DNA of 64,000 nucleotides, taken from positions 700,183 through 764,182 of the forward strand of contig NZ_KN050693.1 of NCBI RefSeq assembly GCF_000745485.1. Reading direction: 5' to 3'. Position numbers and translations under genes: made by a program. The DNA is from Methanobacterium veterum. GTDB taxonomy: Archaea > Methanobacteriota > Methanobacteria > Methanobacteriales > Methanobacteriaceae. Shown piece after piece: positions 36,274-46,191 of this stretch. Position 1 is the stretch's first letter. Every line of letters begins with the position of its first letter. The notes beneath the pieces are model-generated. The model was not told where the DNA came from and ran no database searches. It worked only from the letters and a program-made list of their open reading frames with translations.

Positions 36274-37143
36274 TTAAATCTTTCCTTTGTCAAACTCTTC
36301 TTTTAGTTCTTCGATTTTAGAATCATAAAAAATTAGGACTACTCTGATTATTTTAAGCCATTCAACAGCATCTTTCTTAGATAATGCAACAATTCGGTCC
36401 TGGCCGACTATTACATTTTCTGGCTTAAATTCATTACTTATAAAATAAATCTGTTCTTTATTTTCTAACTTTTCATTAAAAACTTCTTTCCATAACTCGT
36501 CGATAGAGAATGCTTCAAATAATTCTTTATTTTGAATTTCACCGTACTCATGATTTATTGAATTAAATTCAATTTGCAGTGAGTTGTATTTATCCTCTAA
36601 ACTTTCCAGTTCTTCATTTGATTTATCATTTGAATTCTGTAACTTCTGAGTTTCAGTGGAAAGTTCATTATTTAATGCTTCTAAATCTTTATTTTTTGTG
36701 GATAAATCTTTAATAGTTTTTTCAGATTCTTTTAATTTATCCTGTAATTCTCTAAATAATTTAATATTAGCTATAGAAATTAATCCGGACCTTATTATGG
36801 CATTTTTAATCTCAGTTTGTATAAGGTAGGGATCCATATACTCAACGTCATGGCCGAACGGAAGTTTCATCCGTTCTATATGTCCAACTTCGTCTTTCAG
36901 GACTTTCTGGAACTTTTCTGCAAGTTCTCGTCCTGGAGCATCAACATCAGTTGCAATTAAAACAATATCTGCTCCTTTTACAGCTTTTTTTGCTATTACG
37001 GAGCTTGTTGTAGGAATTATAGAGGATATGGTAATGTGGTATTCAGCCCCTAAAGCTATATTTCTCATAGCTTTAGATACGCTTTCCACATCTGATGCAC
37101 CTTCTACAATTATCCGTACATCAATCGGATTTTTAATATCCAT
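36274..37143 (-). CDS. TOPRIM-domain protein with coiled coil
   Basis: A 289-aa archaeal protein. Residues 1-115 form a TOPRIM domain: the Glu in [17 protein letters not shown] and the D-x-D in [13 protein letters not shown] are the metal-binding residues seen in topoisomerases and primases. Residues ~125-205 are a heptad-rich coiled coil. The C-terminal domain ([19 protein letters not shown]) is unknown. The start codon directly follows the L37e stop, and the ribosome-binding site lies within the L37e gene, so the two are coupled. RNA or DNA processing is likely but unproven. Confidence 0.75.
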   Translation of the reverse strand: MDIKNPIDVRIIVEGASDVESVSKAMRNIALGAEYHITISSIIPTTSSVIAKKAVKGADIVLIATDVDAPGRELAEKFQKVLKDEVGHIERMKLPFGHDVEYMDPYLIQTEIKNAIIRSGLISIANIKLFRELQDKLKESEKTIKDLSTKNKDLEALNNELSTETQKLQNSNDKSNEELESLEDKYNSLQIEFNSINHEYGEIQNKELFEAFSIDELWKEVFNEKLENKEQIYFISNEFKPENVIVGQDRIVALSKKDAVEWLKIIRVVLIFYDSKIEELKEEFDKGKI

Positions 37144-37326
37144 CTATTTCAACCTATATCCTGTAATTTTTTTATTCTGCCAGTTGTAGCTTCTGATTTT
37201 ACTGGATCTGCCGAAACCACATGCTGCACAGTATTTTTTCCTTGCATGATAGGAATTTTTACCACATCTTCTACATCTTATGTGGGTTTTTTTGTTACGC
37301 TTACCAAATGATGGCGTTCCCTTCAT
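37144..37326 (-). CDS. rpl37e: 50S ribosomal protein L37e
   Basis: A 60-aa zinc-ribbon ribosomal protein. The two C-x2-C pairs are CRRCG and CAACG, and the start [20 protein letters not shown] is typical. It follows the Lsm gene by 90 bp and is directly joined to the TOPRIM gene, a set found together in many euryarchaea. Confidence 0.96.
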   Translation of the reverse strand: MKGTPSFGKRNKKTHIRCRRCGKNSYHARKKYCAACGFGRSSKIRSYNWQNKKITGYRLK

Positions 37327-37416
37327 TTATTAATCCTCCTTAATTATGTTAATATTTATCAAAATTCGATCTTTAAAATTAGATATCAAAAGTAGTTTGT
37401 TATCTAAATTTTAGAT

Positions 37417-37716
<300 letters not shown>

Positions 37717-38256
37717 TCATCAAATTTAAAGTATAACATGGAATTTGGTCATAAGTCAACAAAATATCCATCATTTTACTTCAATATTTTTTGAAATAGA
37801 TTTTTTTAAAACAAACCATATATCCATTAAATGGAATGGTAGTGATGGTTAGTATGTATTTTTTGGTATTTAATTGTATTTAAGTCTTAAATAGAATACC
37901 ATTTTAATGAAGTTACACATGCCAAAATCTAAATTTTATATAATTTTAAATTATGGTATTTTAAAAATAGATACTGGCTTCTATAATCACATGATGAATC
38001 TAATCATCGTTAATATTATAATGTTTAGATTAAATTTAAAGATAACTAACTTATTAACTTTAAGGTTATTGTAAATCCACTCAAAATATTTTTCAGAATA
38101 TATTAGATTATATTGTCTAAGGGAAGATAATTCTAAAAATTAAAGAATTTAAATCATTTCAGTTTAAAAATTAAACATTGCAATTTATAGCGAATGGCTA
38201 CAAATTTTTGACTAATATCAGAACTATATGTTTTGATGTAGTGAAAATTTGAAATT

Positions 38257-38693
38257 CTCGCAAATAAAATTTGCGAGTTTGAAAATCTTCGATTTTCAAT
38301 TTTCAAATACTGTCAAAATTTACAATTTTGATGTTTGCGAAATTTTACATTTCGCAACTGCAAAAACGAAGTTTTGGCACGTTGAAGGAAACTTTCGAAA
38401 ATCATAGATTTTCGATGTTTGAAAAACTTTCAGATTTGCAAGTTTTCAATTTCCTGAACCGCAAAATCGGAGCTTACGAACACGAAGTATTCGTGCTCTG
38501 AAATCGAAGATTTCGAGAGATTTTGCAGGCGACAAATCAATAAGATTTATCAGCTATCAAAAACTGTCAAAATCTTTGTTTTGACGCATCGAATCGAAGA
38601 TTTGAATGCTTTGTTTTTGATGTTTGCAAAATGAAATTTTGCAACCGTAAGAAATCGGAAGATTTTTTACATGCCAACAAAATCTTTGATTTT
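38257..38693. repeat. Hairpin array B: about twelve palindromes in 440 bp
   Basis: The longest cluster, between the divergent Lsm and PUA genes. Clear stems: 38257-38277 (9 bp, loop AAA), 38279-38299 (9 bp, TTC), 38313-38331 (8 bp, TAC), 38335-38357 (9 bp, five-base loop), 38363-38375 (GAA), 38395-38415 (9 bp, ATA), 38481-38495 (GTA), 38500-38514 (GAA), 38592-38602 (GAA), 38624-38644 (9 bp, GAA), 38647-38670 (imperfect), 38679-38693 (TTT). Linkers include CTGTCAAAAT, GATGTTTG and CAACCG or CAACTGCAA. The 38387-38455 part looks like one array nested in a GGAAA/TTTCC stem. The rest of the 1.2-kb gap is AT-rich with no gene. Confidence 0.85.
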
Positions 38694-38862
38694 CTGTGTA
38701 TGGAAACTTACAGTTTTTGTAAATTAGTTAATAAGATAATTGTTTATGTGTTTTGCATTTATAATACATAATTACCTAAAATTTATAAGTTTAAAAAGTT
38801 ACGTCATTCACTATAAATAATTTTAAATCAAGATATAAATAGATTTAATCAGGTGTTTAAAA

Positions 38863-39339
38863 TTGAAAATCAGGAAAAGATACTATCTTCAAAAAAAGAA
38901 ATTAAAGAAAGTAACAAAGGAACTTGGAGATTATTCCACATTAATTTCTCCAAAAAGTAAAGTTGAAATTCTTGAAAGTGATCTTTATGATATAATACTG
39001 GTTGACGGCAAGCCGTTAATCATGATGATCGACGAAGTCCCTTTTCCAACAATTAAAGGAGCGCTAGAACTTGAACTCACTAAAAAATATGTCGTAGTGG
39101 ATATGGGCGCTGTCAAATTTGTTGCAAAGGGTGCAGATGTAATGAGTCCGGGCATTGTCGGCGCTGATCCAGATATAAAGGAAGGAGATTTTGTTATTAT
39201 AATTGAGGAAACACACAGGAAACCTCTTGCAATAGGAAAAGCACTTATTTCCGGCCAGGAAATGGTGGAAAAAAATGAAGGAAAAGCAGTAAGCGCGATC
39301 CATTATATTGGCGACAAATTGTGGAATCTAGTTATATAG
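38863..39339 (+). CDS. PUA-domain RNA-binding protein (DUF1947, MCT-1-like)
   Basis: A 158-aa protein. The N-terminal ~70 residues are the DUF1947 pre-PUA domain; residues ~75-150 are a PUA domain ([20 protein letters not shown] and [17 protein letters not shown]). It is the archaeal counterpart of eukaryotic MCT-1/Tma20, which acts on ribosomes and tRNA in initiation and recycling. The start is TTG 38863 with AGGTG seven bases upstream. Followed by arfB 46 bp later. Confidence 0.88.
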   Translation: MKIRKRYYLQKKKLKKVTKELGDYSTLISPKSKVEILESDLYDIILVDGKPLIMMIDEVPFPTIKGALELELTKKYVVVDMGAVKFVAKGADVMSPGIVGADPDIKEGDFVIIIEETHRKPLAIGKALISGQEMVEKNEGKAVSAIHYIGDKLWNLVI

Positions 39340-39385
39340 ATCATTTAGATTATAAACGGTTATGTAACCTTAAAAGTGAATAATT

Positions 39386-40078
39386 ATGGAACTTAGATAC
39401 TCATCAGGGAATGTTATATCTCCAGAAGTACATGAAATTGGAGTTCTTGCAGTTGGGTCTCACCTTGAAAATCATGGTGCTGCACTTCCCATAGATACTG
39501 ATTCTAAAATTGCAGCATATCTTGCCCTTCAAGCATCTTTAATAAGCGGTGCAAAATTCTTAGGGATACTGCATGCAGCAACAGAATACGATTACGTTAA
39601 ACATGGTATCCACATAGATGCCCAAAAATTAGCAGAAGATCAACTGTTTACTGCACTCTCCAGTGCAAAAAAATACTTGAATATCAAAAAAGTTGTTCTG
39701 GTTAATGGTCATGGAGGCAACGTTCCATTAATGGATCATATTGGAGAGATTGAAAAAGAGTTAAAACTTAGAATAGTTTTTAATAATAAAATAGTGGAAA
39801 TTGAAGGTCCACATGCAGGAACAGGTGAACTTTCAATGGGAAATATTTTAAAAATTGTCGATGAATCCAAATTACAGGAACACTGTGATTTTAAAAAATA
39901 TCCTGAAGTAGGCATGGTTGGTCTTGAAGAAGCAAGAGATATTAATGAAGGGATAAACGATGGTGCAAGAGCTGTTGAAAAAGAGGGAGTATGCATAGAT
40001 ATGGAATTAGGTAAACAGCTGCTTGATATTGCTGTTGAAGATATAATAGGAGATATTAAAAGACTGTTAAATGACTAA
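39386..40078 (+). CDS. arfB: ArfB, formylamino-pyrimidine nucleotide deformylase (F420/riboflavin path)
   Basis: A 230-aa creatininase-family hydrolase matching Methanocaldococcus ArfB (MJ0116). It removes formate from 2-amino-5-formylamino-6-ribosylaminopyrimidinone phosphate, the second step from GTP to riboflavin and F420 in archaea. Metal residues fit the family: Glu and His in GSHLENHG, Asp in PIDTDS, His in VNGHGGN, and Glu in the [10 protein letters not shown] segment. GTGA lies six bases before the ATG. ArfA is not in the window. Confidence 0.9.
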   Translation: MELRYSSGNVISPEVHEIGVLAVGSHLENHGAALPIDTDSKIAAYLALQASLISGAKFLGILHAATEYDYVKHGIHIDAQKLAEDQLFTALSSAKKYLNIKKVVLVNGHGGNVPLMDHIGEIEKELKLRIVFNNKIVEIEGPHAGTGELSMGNILKIVDESKLQEHCDFKKYPEVGMVGLEEARDINEGINDGARAVEKEGVCIDMELGKQLLDIAVEDIIGDIKRLLND

Positions 40079-40117
40079 CTTATTTTAAGATAGTTCAGTC
40101 CTGGTCCTTTGCATGAA

Positions 40118-40138
40118 CTACAATATGTTAAATTGTAG
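40118..40138. other. Short hairpin between convergent genes
   Basis: CTACAAT (40118-40124) pairs with ATTGTAG (40132-40138) around seven bases, between arfB and the convergent helicase gene. It has no T-run, so a terminator role is uncertain. Confidence 0.35.
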
Positions 40139-40218
40139 TAATGAGAAACCGGGATTTTTCACAGCATTATGGATATGGAGTTTAGGGTGTACTCTAAAAG
40201 AATTAAACTTACTGAAAA

Positions 40219-42741
40219 TTAATTTTCAATAGTTTTTATAAGTCTCGAACACTCATTTGCTACTTTATGATTTTTAAATGCATTTGCAATTCTTCTTATG
40301 GCTTCCAGTGTTCTTATCACTGAATCAAGCCATGAAAATATATCTCCGGCATATGAATGTATCTGGTATTTCTTTAAGAGTTTTTTGCTGATATCAACAG
40401 GGTCTTTATGGAGCATTCTCTGTTTTAAAATTCTCCTGGAGAGTTCTTCCTGGAAACAGTTGCAGAACGGCCTGTCCTGACATTTGCAGGACATGAATTC
40501 AACTTGCATGTTTATCAGAGCGTCTTGAAGGCTGGGTTCAAGTTTTGATAATGTTTCTCCAGAAGAAAGTATGTCCAGCGTGGAATCAGCGAATAATCTG
40601 GCGGATAAATTGATGTTAAGCGCTTTACCTAATCTTCTGTTTAACCTGTTTGACATGTAGGCATTTTCAAAAGGATCGAGTTTAACTGCAATTTCCAAGG
40701 GATCTACATGTTTTCTCTTCTTTTTTGTCTGATTTTTGGGATTTATACTTTTTCGTATGTATTCTGCAGCTTTTAGATCCATAAAAGATACAGAAACTGC
40801 TTTTCCATAATTTGTTGAAGATAATTTACTGTCTTTTTCTTTTACCAGGCCTGCATCATGTATAACATCATATGCTTCTTCTATACCTAAGGGAAGATCA
40901 AAATTTTTGTAGGCATTTTGAAGTTCTTCAAAGGTATGTACTCTTCCAGAGCATATATCTGCTAAGCATTGTTCTAATACATCGTCTTCATCGTACTGCA
41001 CATATATAGGATCGACATCACTTTCAAGCAAGCTTACAGCCTGCATATCTTCTGTTTCTTCCCCATATTTCCTTCCCACTTCTGGTATCAGGTATACTTT
41101 TCCAATATCGTGGTAAGTTGGCCTTCCTGCCCTTCCAAGCATCTGGGAAAACTCATTATTGGACAGCCATTTATTTCCCATTAGTAGTGCCTCAAATATG
41201 ACCTGCGAAGCTGGAAAATCCACACCTGCAGCAAGTGCAGCGGTTGTTACAATGGTTGAAATCTTTTGATTTGCAAAATCTTTTTCTATCTTACTCTTTT
41301 TTGAATACGAAAGCCCTGCATGATATGCTGCTGCTTTAATATTCCTCTTTGTCAGATAATCTGCAATGGAATGTGTTTTTCTCCTTGAATTTGTAAATAT
41401 GATGGTTTGCCCATGGAATCCTTTTTTGGAGATATTTTTATATTCTGCCCTTGCAAGTTTGGTCATTATATCTGTTTTTTCATATTCTGACTTTGCAAAT
41501 ATCAGGTGTCTTTCTAAAGGAACGGGACGCCTGTCGTATTCAACAAGCTTCATCAAGAATTCATTTGCAATTTCTTGAGGATTTTGAACTGTTGCAGAAA
41601 GCCCAATAATCTGTATATCTTTAAAAAGGGATTTTAAACGCTTTATAAGTCCATTTAGCCGAGGTCCACGTTCTTTATCGTCAAGCATATGTATTTCATC
41701 AATTACAACGGTACCGAGCTCCCCAAAATCCCCTGCTTTTCCAGAACGCAGCAGAAAATCAAGACCTTCATAAGTACCAACAACAATATCTGCATTTTTT
41801 ACATCGTCATCTGGAAGTGTGAGCTCTTCTTTTGCTTTTATCCTGCTCATACCTACCTTTATCGCAACTTTTAACCCTAATTTGCTGTATTTCTTCTTAA
41901 AATCTCTGTATTTCTGGTTTGCAAGTGCTACAAGTGGTGTTAAAAACATGAATTTTTTGCCTTTCATTGCATTTGGTACGCCTGCAATTTCACCAATTAA
42001 AGTCTTTCCGCTTGCAGTCGCCGATACAATAAGCAGGTTTTCCCCTTTAAGAAGTCCATTTTGTAAAGCAAGAGACTGTACTGGCAGTAAGTATTTGCCG
42101 TGGAGTTTCAGTATTTTTTTAAGTTCATCAGGGATGTTTATTTTATCTATTTCTGTAGGGGGAGTGTTGTCTTTACCGACTGTAATTTTATCAAATAAGG
42201 TTAAGTCTGGATTCTTTACCGGGTTGAATTTAGGATCGAAAACACTTAAAACCTTATCAAGGTCACCAGTTTCATCCAGCATTCTTTTAAAATTATTAAA
42301 AGCACTTAAACTAAGTCCTTTATACTTTAATTCTCTTTTAATTTCTTCTTCAGCACATAATCTGCATATGTATTCTTTATTTGATATAAATGCTGAATTT
42401 CGATTTACTACCGTTATGTACCCTTCCAGTGTGCAGTGCCTGCAGATCCGTGTCTTTTTGAAGTCAATACTCTGAGAATCCAGCATTTCCTCTATTTCTT
42501 CGTCCCCATCGATTAAATAAACGTTCTGCTTTTTTAAAATTTTCACAGCCTCACTTGGAGGGAAAAGGGACTCCTTATCTCCCTTTTTTACTATAAATTT
42601 GTAGGGCCTTATCTGGTTGTTGGTTCGTTTAAGCCTTATATATCCATAAAAAAGAGGTTTTCTCCTTGAATTTAACGCCCCTTTTGAGCTTCCAATGGGA
42701 AATAACTCCACAATTTTCTTATTACGCCGTAAAATTATCAT
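40219..42741 (-). CDS. Ski2-like DEAD/DEAH-box helicase with cysteine clusters (DUF5814 type)
   Basis: An 840-aa superfamily 2 helicase. Motif I is SATASGKTLIGE, motif II DEIH in VIDEIHMLDD, motif III LSATV, motif VI QMLGRAGRP, all between residues ~235 and 540. An N-terminal zinc-ribbon-like region (CRHC...CRLC, residues ~99-128) and a C-terminal cysteine cluster (CKCQDRPFCNC, residues ~754-764) flank the core. This layout matches a euryarchaeal helicase family rather than Hel308. Likely acts in DNA repair or RNA processing; function unproven. No strong ribosome-binding site is evident at the ATG. Confidence 0.85.
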   Translation of the reverse strand: MIILRRNKKIVELFPIGSSKGALNSRRKPLFYGYIRLKRTNNQIRPYKFIVKKGDKESLFPPSEAVKILKKQNVYLIDGDEEIEEMLDSQSIDFKKTRICRHCTLEGYITVVNRNSAFISNKEYICRLCAEEEIKRELKYKGLSLSAFNNFKRMLDETGDLDKVLSVFDPKFNPVKNPDLTLFDKITVGKDNTPPTEIDKINIPDELKKILKLHGKYLLPVQSLALQNGLLKGENLLIVSATASGKTLIGEIAGVPNAMKGKKFMFLTPLVALANQKYRDFKKKYSKLGLKVAIKVGMSRIKAKEELTLPDDDVKNADIVVGTYEGLDFLLRSGKAGDFGELGTVVIDEIHMLDDKERGPRLNGLIKRLKSLFKDIQIIGLSATVQNPQEIANEFLMKLVEYDRRPVPLERHLIFAKSEYEKTDIMTKLARAEYKNISKKGFHGQTIIFTNSRRKTHSIADYLTKRNIKAAAYHAGLSYSKKSKIEKDFANQKISTIVTTAALAAGVDFPASQVIFEALLMGNKWLSNNEFSQMLGRAGRPTYHDIGKVYLIPEVGRKYGEETEDMQAVSLLESDVDPIYVQYDEDDVLEQCLADICSGRVHTFEELQNAYKNFDLPLGIEEAYDVIHDAGLVKEKDSKLSSTNYGKAVSVSFMDLKAAEYIRKSINPKNQTKKKRKHVDPLEIAVKLDPFENAYMSNRLNRRLGKALNINLSARLFADSTLDILSSGETLSKLEPSLQDALINMQVEFMSCKCQDRPFCNCFQEELSRRILKQRMLHKDPVDISKKLLKKYQIHSYAGDIFSWLDSVIRTLEAIRRIANAFKNHKVANECSRLIKTIEN

Positions 42742-42850
42742 GATTATCTACCAATTTAAGAAATACTCATGTCTATGACATGCGCATTAAATATACTTCA
42801 TGTTAAATTGTATTTTGGATATAAATATAGTTTAATTCATATATGAAACT

Positions 42851-43040
42851 AGCAAAAATTATATTTTTGCTTGCCTGAAAAATCGTAGATTTTCATCGGC
42901 TTACAAAAATCTGTCAAAAATCACAGATTTTTGAGAGCTCCAAACTTGAAGGGTTTGAGAGATTTTGCTAACATTTTTCTCTGGTTTTCAGATTTGCGGT
43001 TCGGAAATTTGCGTTACCTCCATACAAAATCTCTGATTTT
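42851..43040. repeat. Hairpin array C
   Basis: In the 499-bp gap upstream of the helicase gene: 42851-42871 (9-bp stem, loop TAT), 42876-42895 (stem with one bulge, loop GTA), 42914-42934 (9 bp, ACA), CTCCAAAC with GGTTTGAG (42938-42959, one mismatch, longer loop), and 43026-43040 (6 bp, TCT). Linkers CTGTCAAAAATC and GAGAGATTTTGC match arrays A and B. The remainder of 42742-43240 is AT-rich. Confidence 0.8.
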
Positions 43041-43240
43041 ACAATCTCCTGGACATGAGCATTAAAAATAGAATTCTTATAATAATGGGATCATAAAAAG
43101 ATCGGTCTTTATTATTTATAAATTCTGTGAATTCTAAAAATGTATATTTAGCATCAAAATATTTAAATAATGTCTGTAACTCATTGGATGAGGTTAACAG
43201 ATTATAATTGCATTTAAAACAAATTCTATCTAAAGTTTAA

Positions 43241-43549
43241 TTAATTCCACCATGTGTTATTTCTAGATGAATTTTTAGTTGAATTGGTTGAATTACTGGT
43301 ATTATTTACTGGAGTTGAATTGGTGGAATTAGTGATATTGTAATATTGTTTCATGAGATGAGCTGGTTCAAAGGAAGGATCACCTATAGTTGAGATTTGT
43401 TCATTATTATTTGAAGCAATCATAGATGGTAATATGCCTGATGTGACGTCATTACCTGAATTTAACGCGTTTGCGCACGATCCAAACCCAAATGCAATTA
43501 AAGATATCATTAAAACTATAAAAAGCTTCCCTGCTTTTCTTGGATTCAT
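43241..43549 (-). CDS. Small secreted Asn/Ser/Thr-rich protein
   Basis: A 102-aa protein with a clear signal peptide (residues 1-28: MNPRKAGKLFIVLMISLIAF, then GFGSCANA). The mature ~74 residues end in a low-complexity tail with at least six N-x-S/T sequons (NITNSTNSTPVNN and so on), which archaeal AglB could glycosylate. GAGGAG before the ATG supports a real gene. No family recognised; probably a small cell-surface or wall-associated protein. Confidence 0.65.
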   Translation of the reverse strand: MNPRKAGKLFIVLMISLIAFGFGSCANALNSGNDVTSGILPSMIASNNNEQISTIGDPSFEPAHLMKQYYNITNSTNSTPVNNTSNSTNSTKNSSRNNTWWN

Positions 43550-43870
43550 AGAAACTCCTCATTGGAATATTTTTACACTGTTAATATTAAATTTATTTTG
43601 AGATTTATAAAACTATCTAATTAATCTAAACGTGGCGAATTAAATTAAAATTTGTATCAAAAAGTTGGATTTAATAAATTCGATTTACAGGAGAGTAATA
43701 GTCTAATTTACATTCATATCTATGATCATGTGTACGAATTATACTTTTGTGTTAAAGGATAGTGTTGGACTTGCTAATATGAAGTATTTAAGAGTTAATA
43801 TGCTATTTACACAGTCTTCGGGACATGAGAGTTAAAATCAAATGGTTAAAATTAGAATAGTTAACTAAAA

Positions 43871-44032
43871 TCATTTACGCAGATTGTAGTAAACCCCTGT
43901 AACTAAAAATGGCATCACAATTAACAGTACTGTAGATGCGATAATTGAACTGGAAGAAAAATATGTAACTGCAACATTTAATGGGATGATTCCTCTCTCA
44001 TACTGCTTGAGTATAAAAATAGGATGCTGTCT
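43871..44032 (-). pseudogene. Remnant of a membrane-protein gene (3-prime end)
   Basis: On the minus strand 53 codons are open from a TAG at 44035-44033 to TGA at 43871-43873, without a plausible start. The product would be hydrophobic (IPLNVAVTYFSSSSIIAST, then VLLIVMPFLVTGVYYNLRK), like the last membrane segment of a transporter permease, but I cannot name the family. It lies in the 700-bp gap 43550-44246, which also holds a small hairpin near 44050-44070 (TTACCTAAAAGGTAG) and otherwise nothing. Confidence 0.4.
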
Positions 44033-44246
44033 CTAGATGTCTTAAACAGCTTACCTAAAAGGTAGCCAGAGCTGACATAATATTTTGTTTCTTTTGGGAT
44101 TTTAAATGTATTGTATTCATATTAGTAAATTTAGTAAATTTGAATAATATGAAAATACAAAATAGTACTAGAATAAAAATTGTAAAATTTTTAAATGCTC
44201 CGATAAATGATGATTTAATTTATGAAGAAATGAAAAGGTGAATACA

Positions 44247-45056
44247 TTGGCAGATAGACTCGTTAAAGTGTTGTTAATAGAAGATAACGACGCGGATGCA
44301 AGATTTATAAGCGAGATGTTTAAGGATATAAAAACAACAAAATATGAAGTATCATGGGCTAAAAGACTTGATGAAGGGCTTAAACTTTTAGATGATGATT
44401 CATTTGATGTTCTACTTTTAGACCTTAGTTTACCTGATAGTATAGGTCTTGAAACATTTGAAAGAGCACATGAATATGAACCTGAACTACCAATTGTTAT
44501 TTTAAGTGGTTTAGATGATGAGGAAGTTGCAGTTAGGGCTGTAAGGGAAGGCGCACAGGATTACCTGATGAAAGGTGAGGTGAGTGCCAGATTGCTTTCT
44601 AGAGCTATTAGCTATGCAATTGAGAGGCATAATGCTGAAAAAGAATTAATAGAAAGTCGAAATGACCTTATAAGTTTAATTAATAATTACACAACAGAAT
44701 TAAAGGAGAGAGGCGTTAAAGAAGCGGAAGATATGCATAAAAGCTTAGAAACAAAAATTGCAAATTTTGAAGAATTGAAAAGCTCAAATATTGATGTAAA
44801 AGCAGCTAAAGATGGAGCGGGTAATATACAACTTTTCAATGAGAGAGTTCCCAAAAGTTTATGGTTACAGGTTGCTGGAGACTTTAAAACCCCTGAAAAA
44901 AAGTTATCTGTGGATGAAAATAATATTAAACTTGAATCAGCCGAGGCAAATGACCTTGAAAATCTGGTGGAATTTATTAAGGAATTAGGAGAAAGAGGAT
45001 ATTTTGCAGAAGAACACTACGTAGTGGATCTTGGAATGGGTTCAAGTTTCCAATAG
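44247..45056 (+). CDS. Response regulator with uncharacterised C-terminal region
   Basis: About 269 aa. Residues 1-125 are a receiver domain: acidic pocket in LLIEDNDADARFI, phospho-acceptor in FDVLLLDLSLPDSIG, Ser in IVILSGLDDEE and Lys in DYLMKGEVSARLL. A coiled coil follows (about 130-185). The last ~85 residues match no output domain that I know. The start is TTG 44247: AGGTGA lies five bases upstream, and the GTG at 44238 overlaps it. No kinase gene is adjacent. Confidence 0.85.
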   Translation: MADRLVKVLLIEDNDADARFISEMFKDIKTTKYEVSWAKRLDEGLKLLDDDSFDVLLLDLSLPDSIGLETFERAHEYEPELPIVILSGLDDEEVAVRAVREGAQDYLMKGEVSARLLSRAISYAIERHNAEKELIESRNDLISLINNYTTELKERGVKEAEDMHKSLETKIANFEELKSSNIDVKAAKDGAGNIQLFNERVPKSLWLQVAGDFKTPEKKLSVDENNIKLESAEANDLENLVEFIKELGERGYFAEEHYVVDLGMGSSFQ

Positions 45057-45095
45057 ATAAACTTATTTTAAAATAAAATTTATTTTCATTATCTT

Positions 45096-46130
45096 TTATT
45101 TCATATAAGAAAATTTAGATGACATGCCGGCCAGGATAGTCCATTGCCGTGTCATGTATTCTTTTTCAGGTAATATGTTGCATTTGTAGGTATTTATTAA
45201 AGATTTAACACTGAAATTATTAGTTTTATACACAGATTTAACAGCTTCTGCTGCACCATATCCGCTGGTTAATGCACTTGATATTCCTTCTCCAATAGGA
45301 TTAAGGAAATTTGCTGCTTCTCCGGCAAATAAAATTCTGCCTGTTCCTAGATCAAGCGGACATCCGGGCATAACACCGGGCATTATTCCAACTTCGTCTT
45401 TAACGCACGATTCTATTTTGACATTAAACTTTGAATTAAGGAATGAAAAAAATCTTGAATGGTACATTTTCATTGTAGATGGTTCTTTGATACCTACTCC
45501 AAAAATTAAAAAATCATCCTTGACATTAAACCATGCATCATATTGAGAAAGTTGAGGATCCAGAAAAGCATGGAAAAAATCAGGGTCTAAATCGATAGTG
45601 CCTTTACAAAATGTTTGATAAGTAAAAACATAGTTTTTTGACTTTTTAAATAAATTCCTTTTAACAATACTGCCTGCCCCGTCACATGCTACAATAATTC
45701 TGGCTCTTTCTTCATATATTTCGCTGTCATGAAGTTTTACTGATACGTGGTCATGTTTCTCTTTGCAAGAAAGGGCCGAAGTTGATTGTCTAAGCTCAGC
45801 ACCTGCACTTTGAGCCTTTAAAGCAAGCCATTCATCAAATAAACTTCTCCATACATTCAAACCATCGCTTTCAAATTTAAATGTTTGATTCTTTTCATTG
45901 GTAATGATAATGCCTTTGCTTATATGAGGTTTACATAAAACTGAATGAGGTATTTTTCCGAATTCATTTTCAATTAGGTTGATAGATTTCTTAATTAAGA
46001 TGCCCGAACATGATTTTTCTCGAGGTATCTTCATTCTTTCAACCAGCAGAACATTATAATCTGCATCGGCCAACCTTTTCGCTGTCATACAACCAGCAGG
46101 GCCTGCACCTATTACCATTACGTCGTACAT
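45096..46130 (-). CDS. FAD-dependent oxidoreductase, geranylgeranyl reductase family
   Basis: A 344-aa flavoprotein. The N-terminal FAD-binding motif is VMVIGAGPAGCMTAKRL; the second FAD motif is GRILFAGEAANFLNPIGEG; and KSCSGILI matches the family's substrate-site cysteine region. Relatives saturate isoprenoid chains of archaeal lipids, but shorter and divergent members have other substrates, so lipid reduction is only likely. It is 61 bp downstream of the Fe-S protein gene, with which it may form an electron-transfer pair. Confidence 0.82.
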   Translation of the reverse strand: MYDVMVIGAGPAGCMTAKRLADADYNVLLVERMKIPREKSCSGILIKKSINLIENEFGKIPHSVLCKPHISKGIIITNEKNQTFKFESDGLNVWRSLFDEWLALKAQSAGAELRQSTSALSCKEKHDHVSVKLHDSEIYEERARIIVACDGAGSIVKRNLFKKSKNYVFTYQTFCKGTIDLDPDFFHAFLDPQLSQYDAWFNVKDDFLIFGVGIKEPSTMKMYHSRFFSFLNSKFNVKIESCVKDEVGIMPGVMPGCPLDLGTGRILFAGEAANFLNPIGEGISSALTSGYGAAEAVKSVYKTNNFSVKSLINTYKCNILPEKEYMTRQWTILAGMSSKFSYMK

Positions 46131-46191
46131 TTAAATTTTTTCCTCCTAAAAGTAAAAATAGGGGTTATATCTTTTAGAAATTATATCCTCA

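Noticed and set aside
38257..38693. CRISPR array
   Set aside because: There is no constant repeat with constant-length spacers; the units are hairpins of differing sequence, and no cas genes are present.
41819..42475. A 218-codon plus-strand frame
   Set aside because: It lies antisense within the helicase gene, whose motifs are clear; the frame has no recognisable domain.
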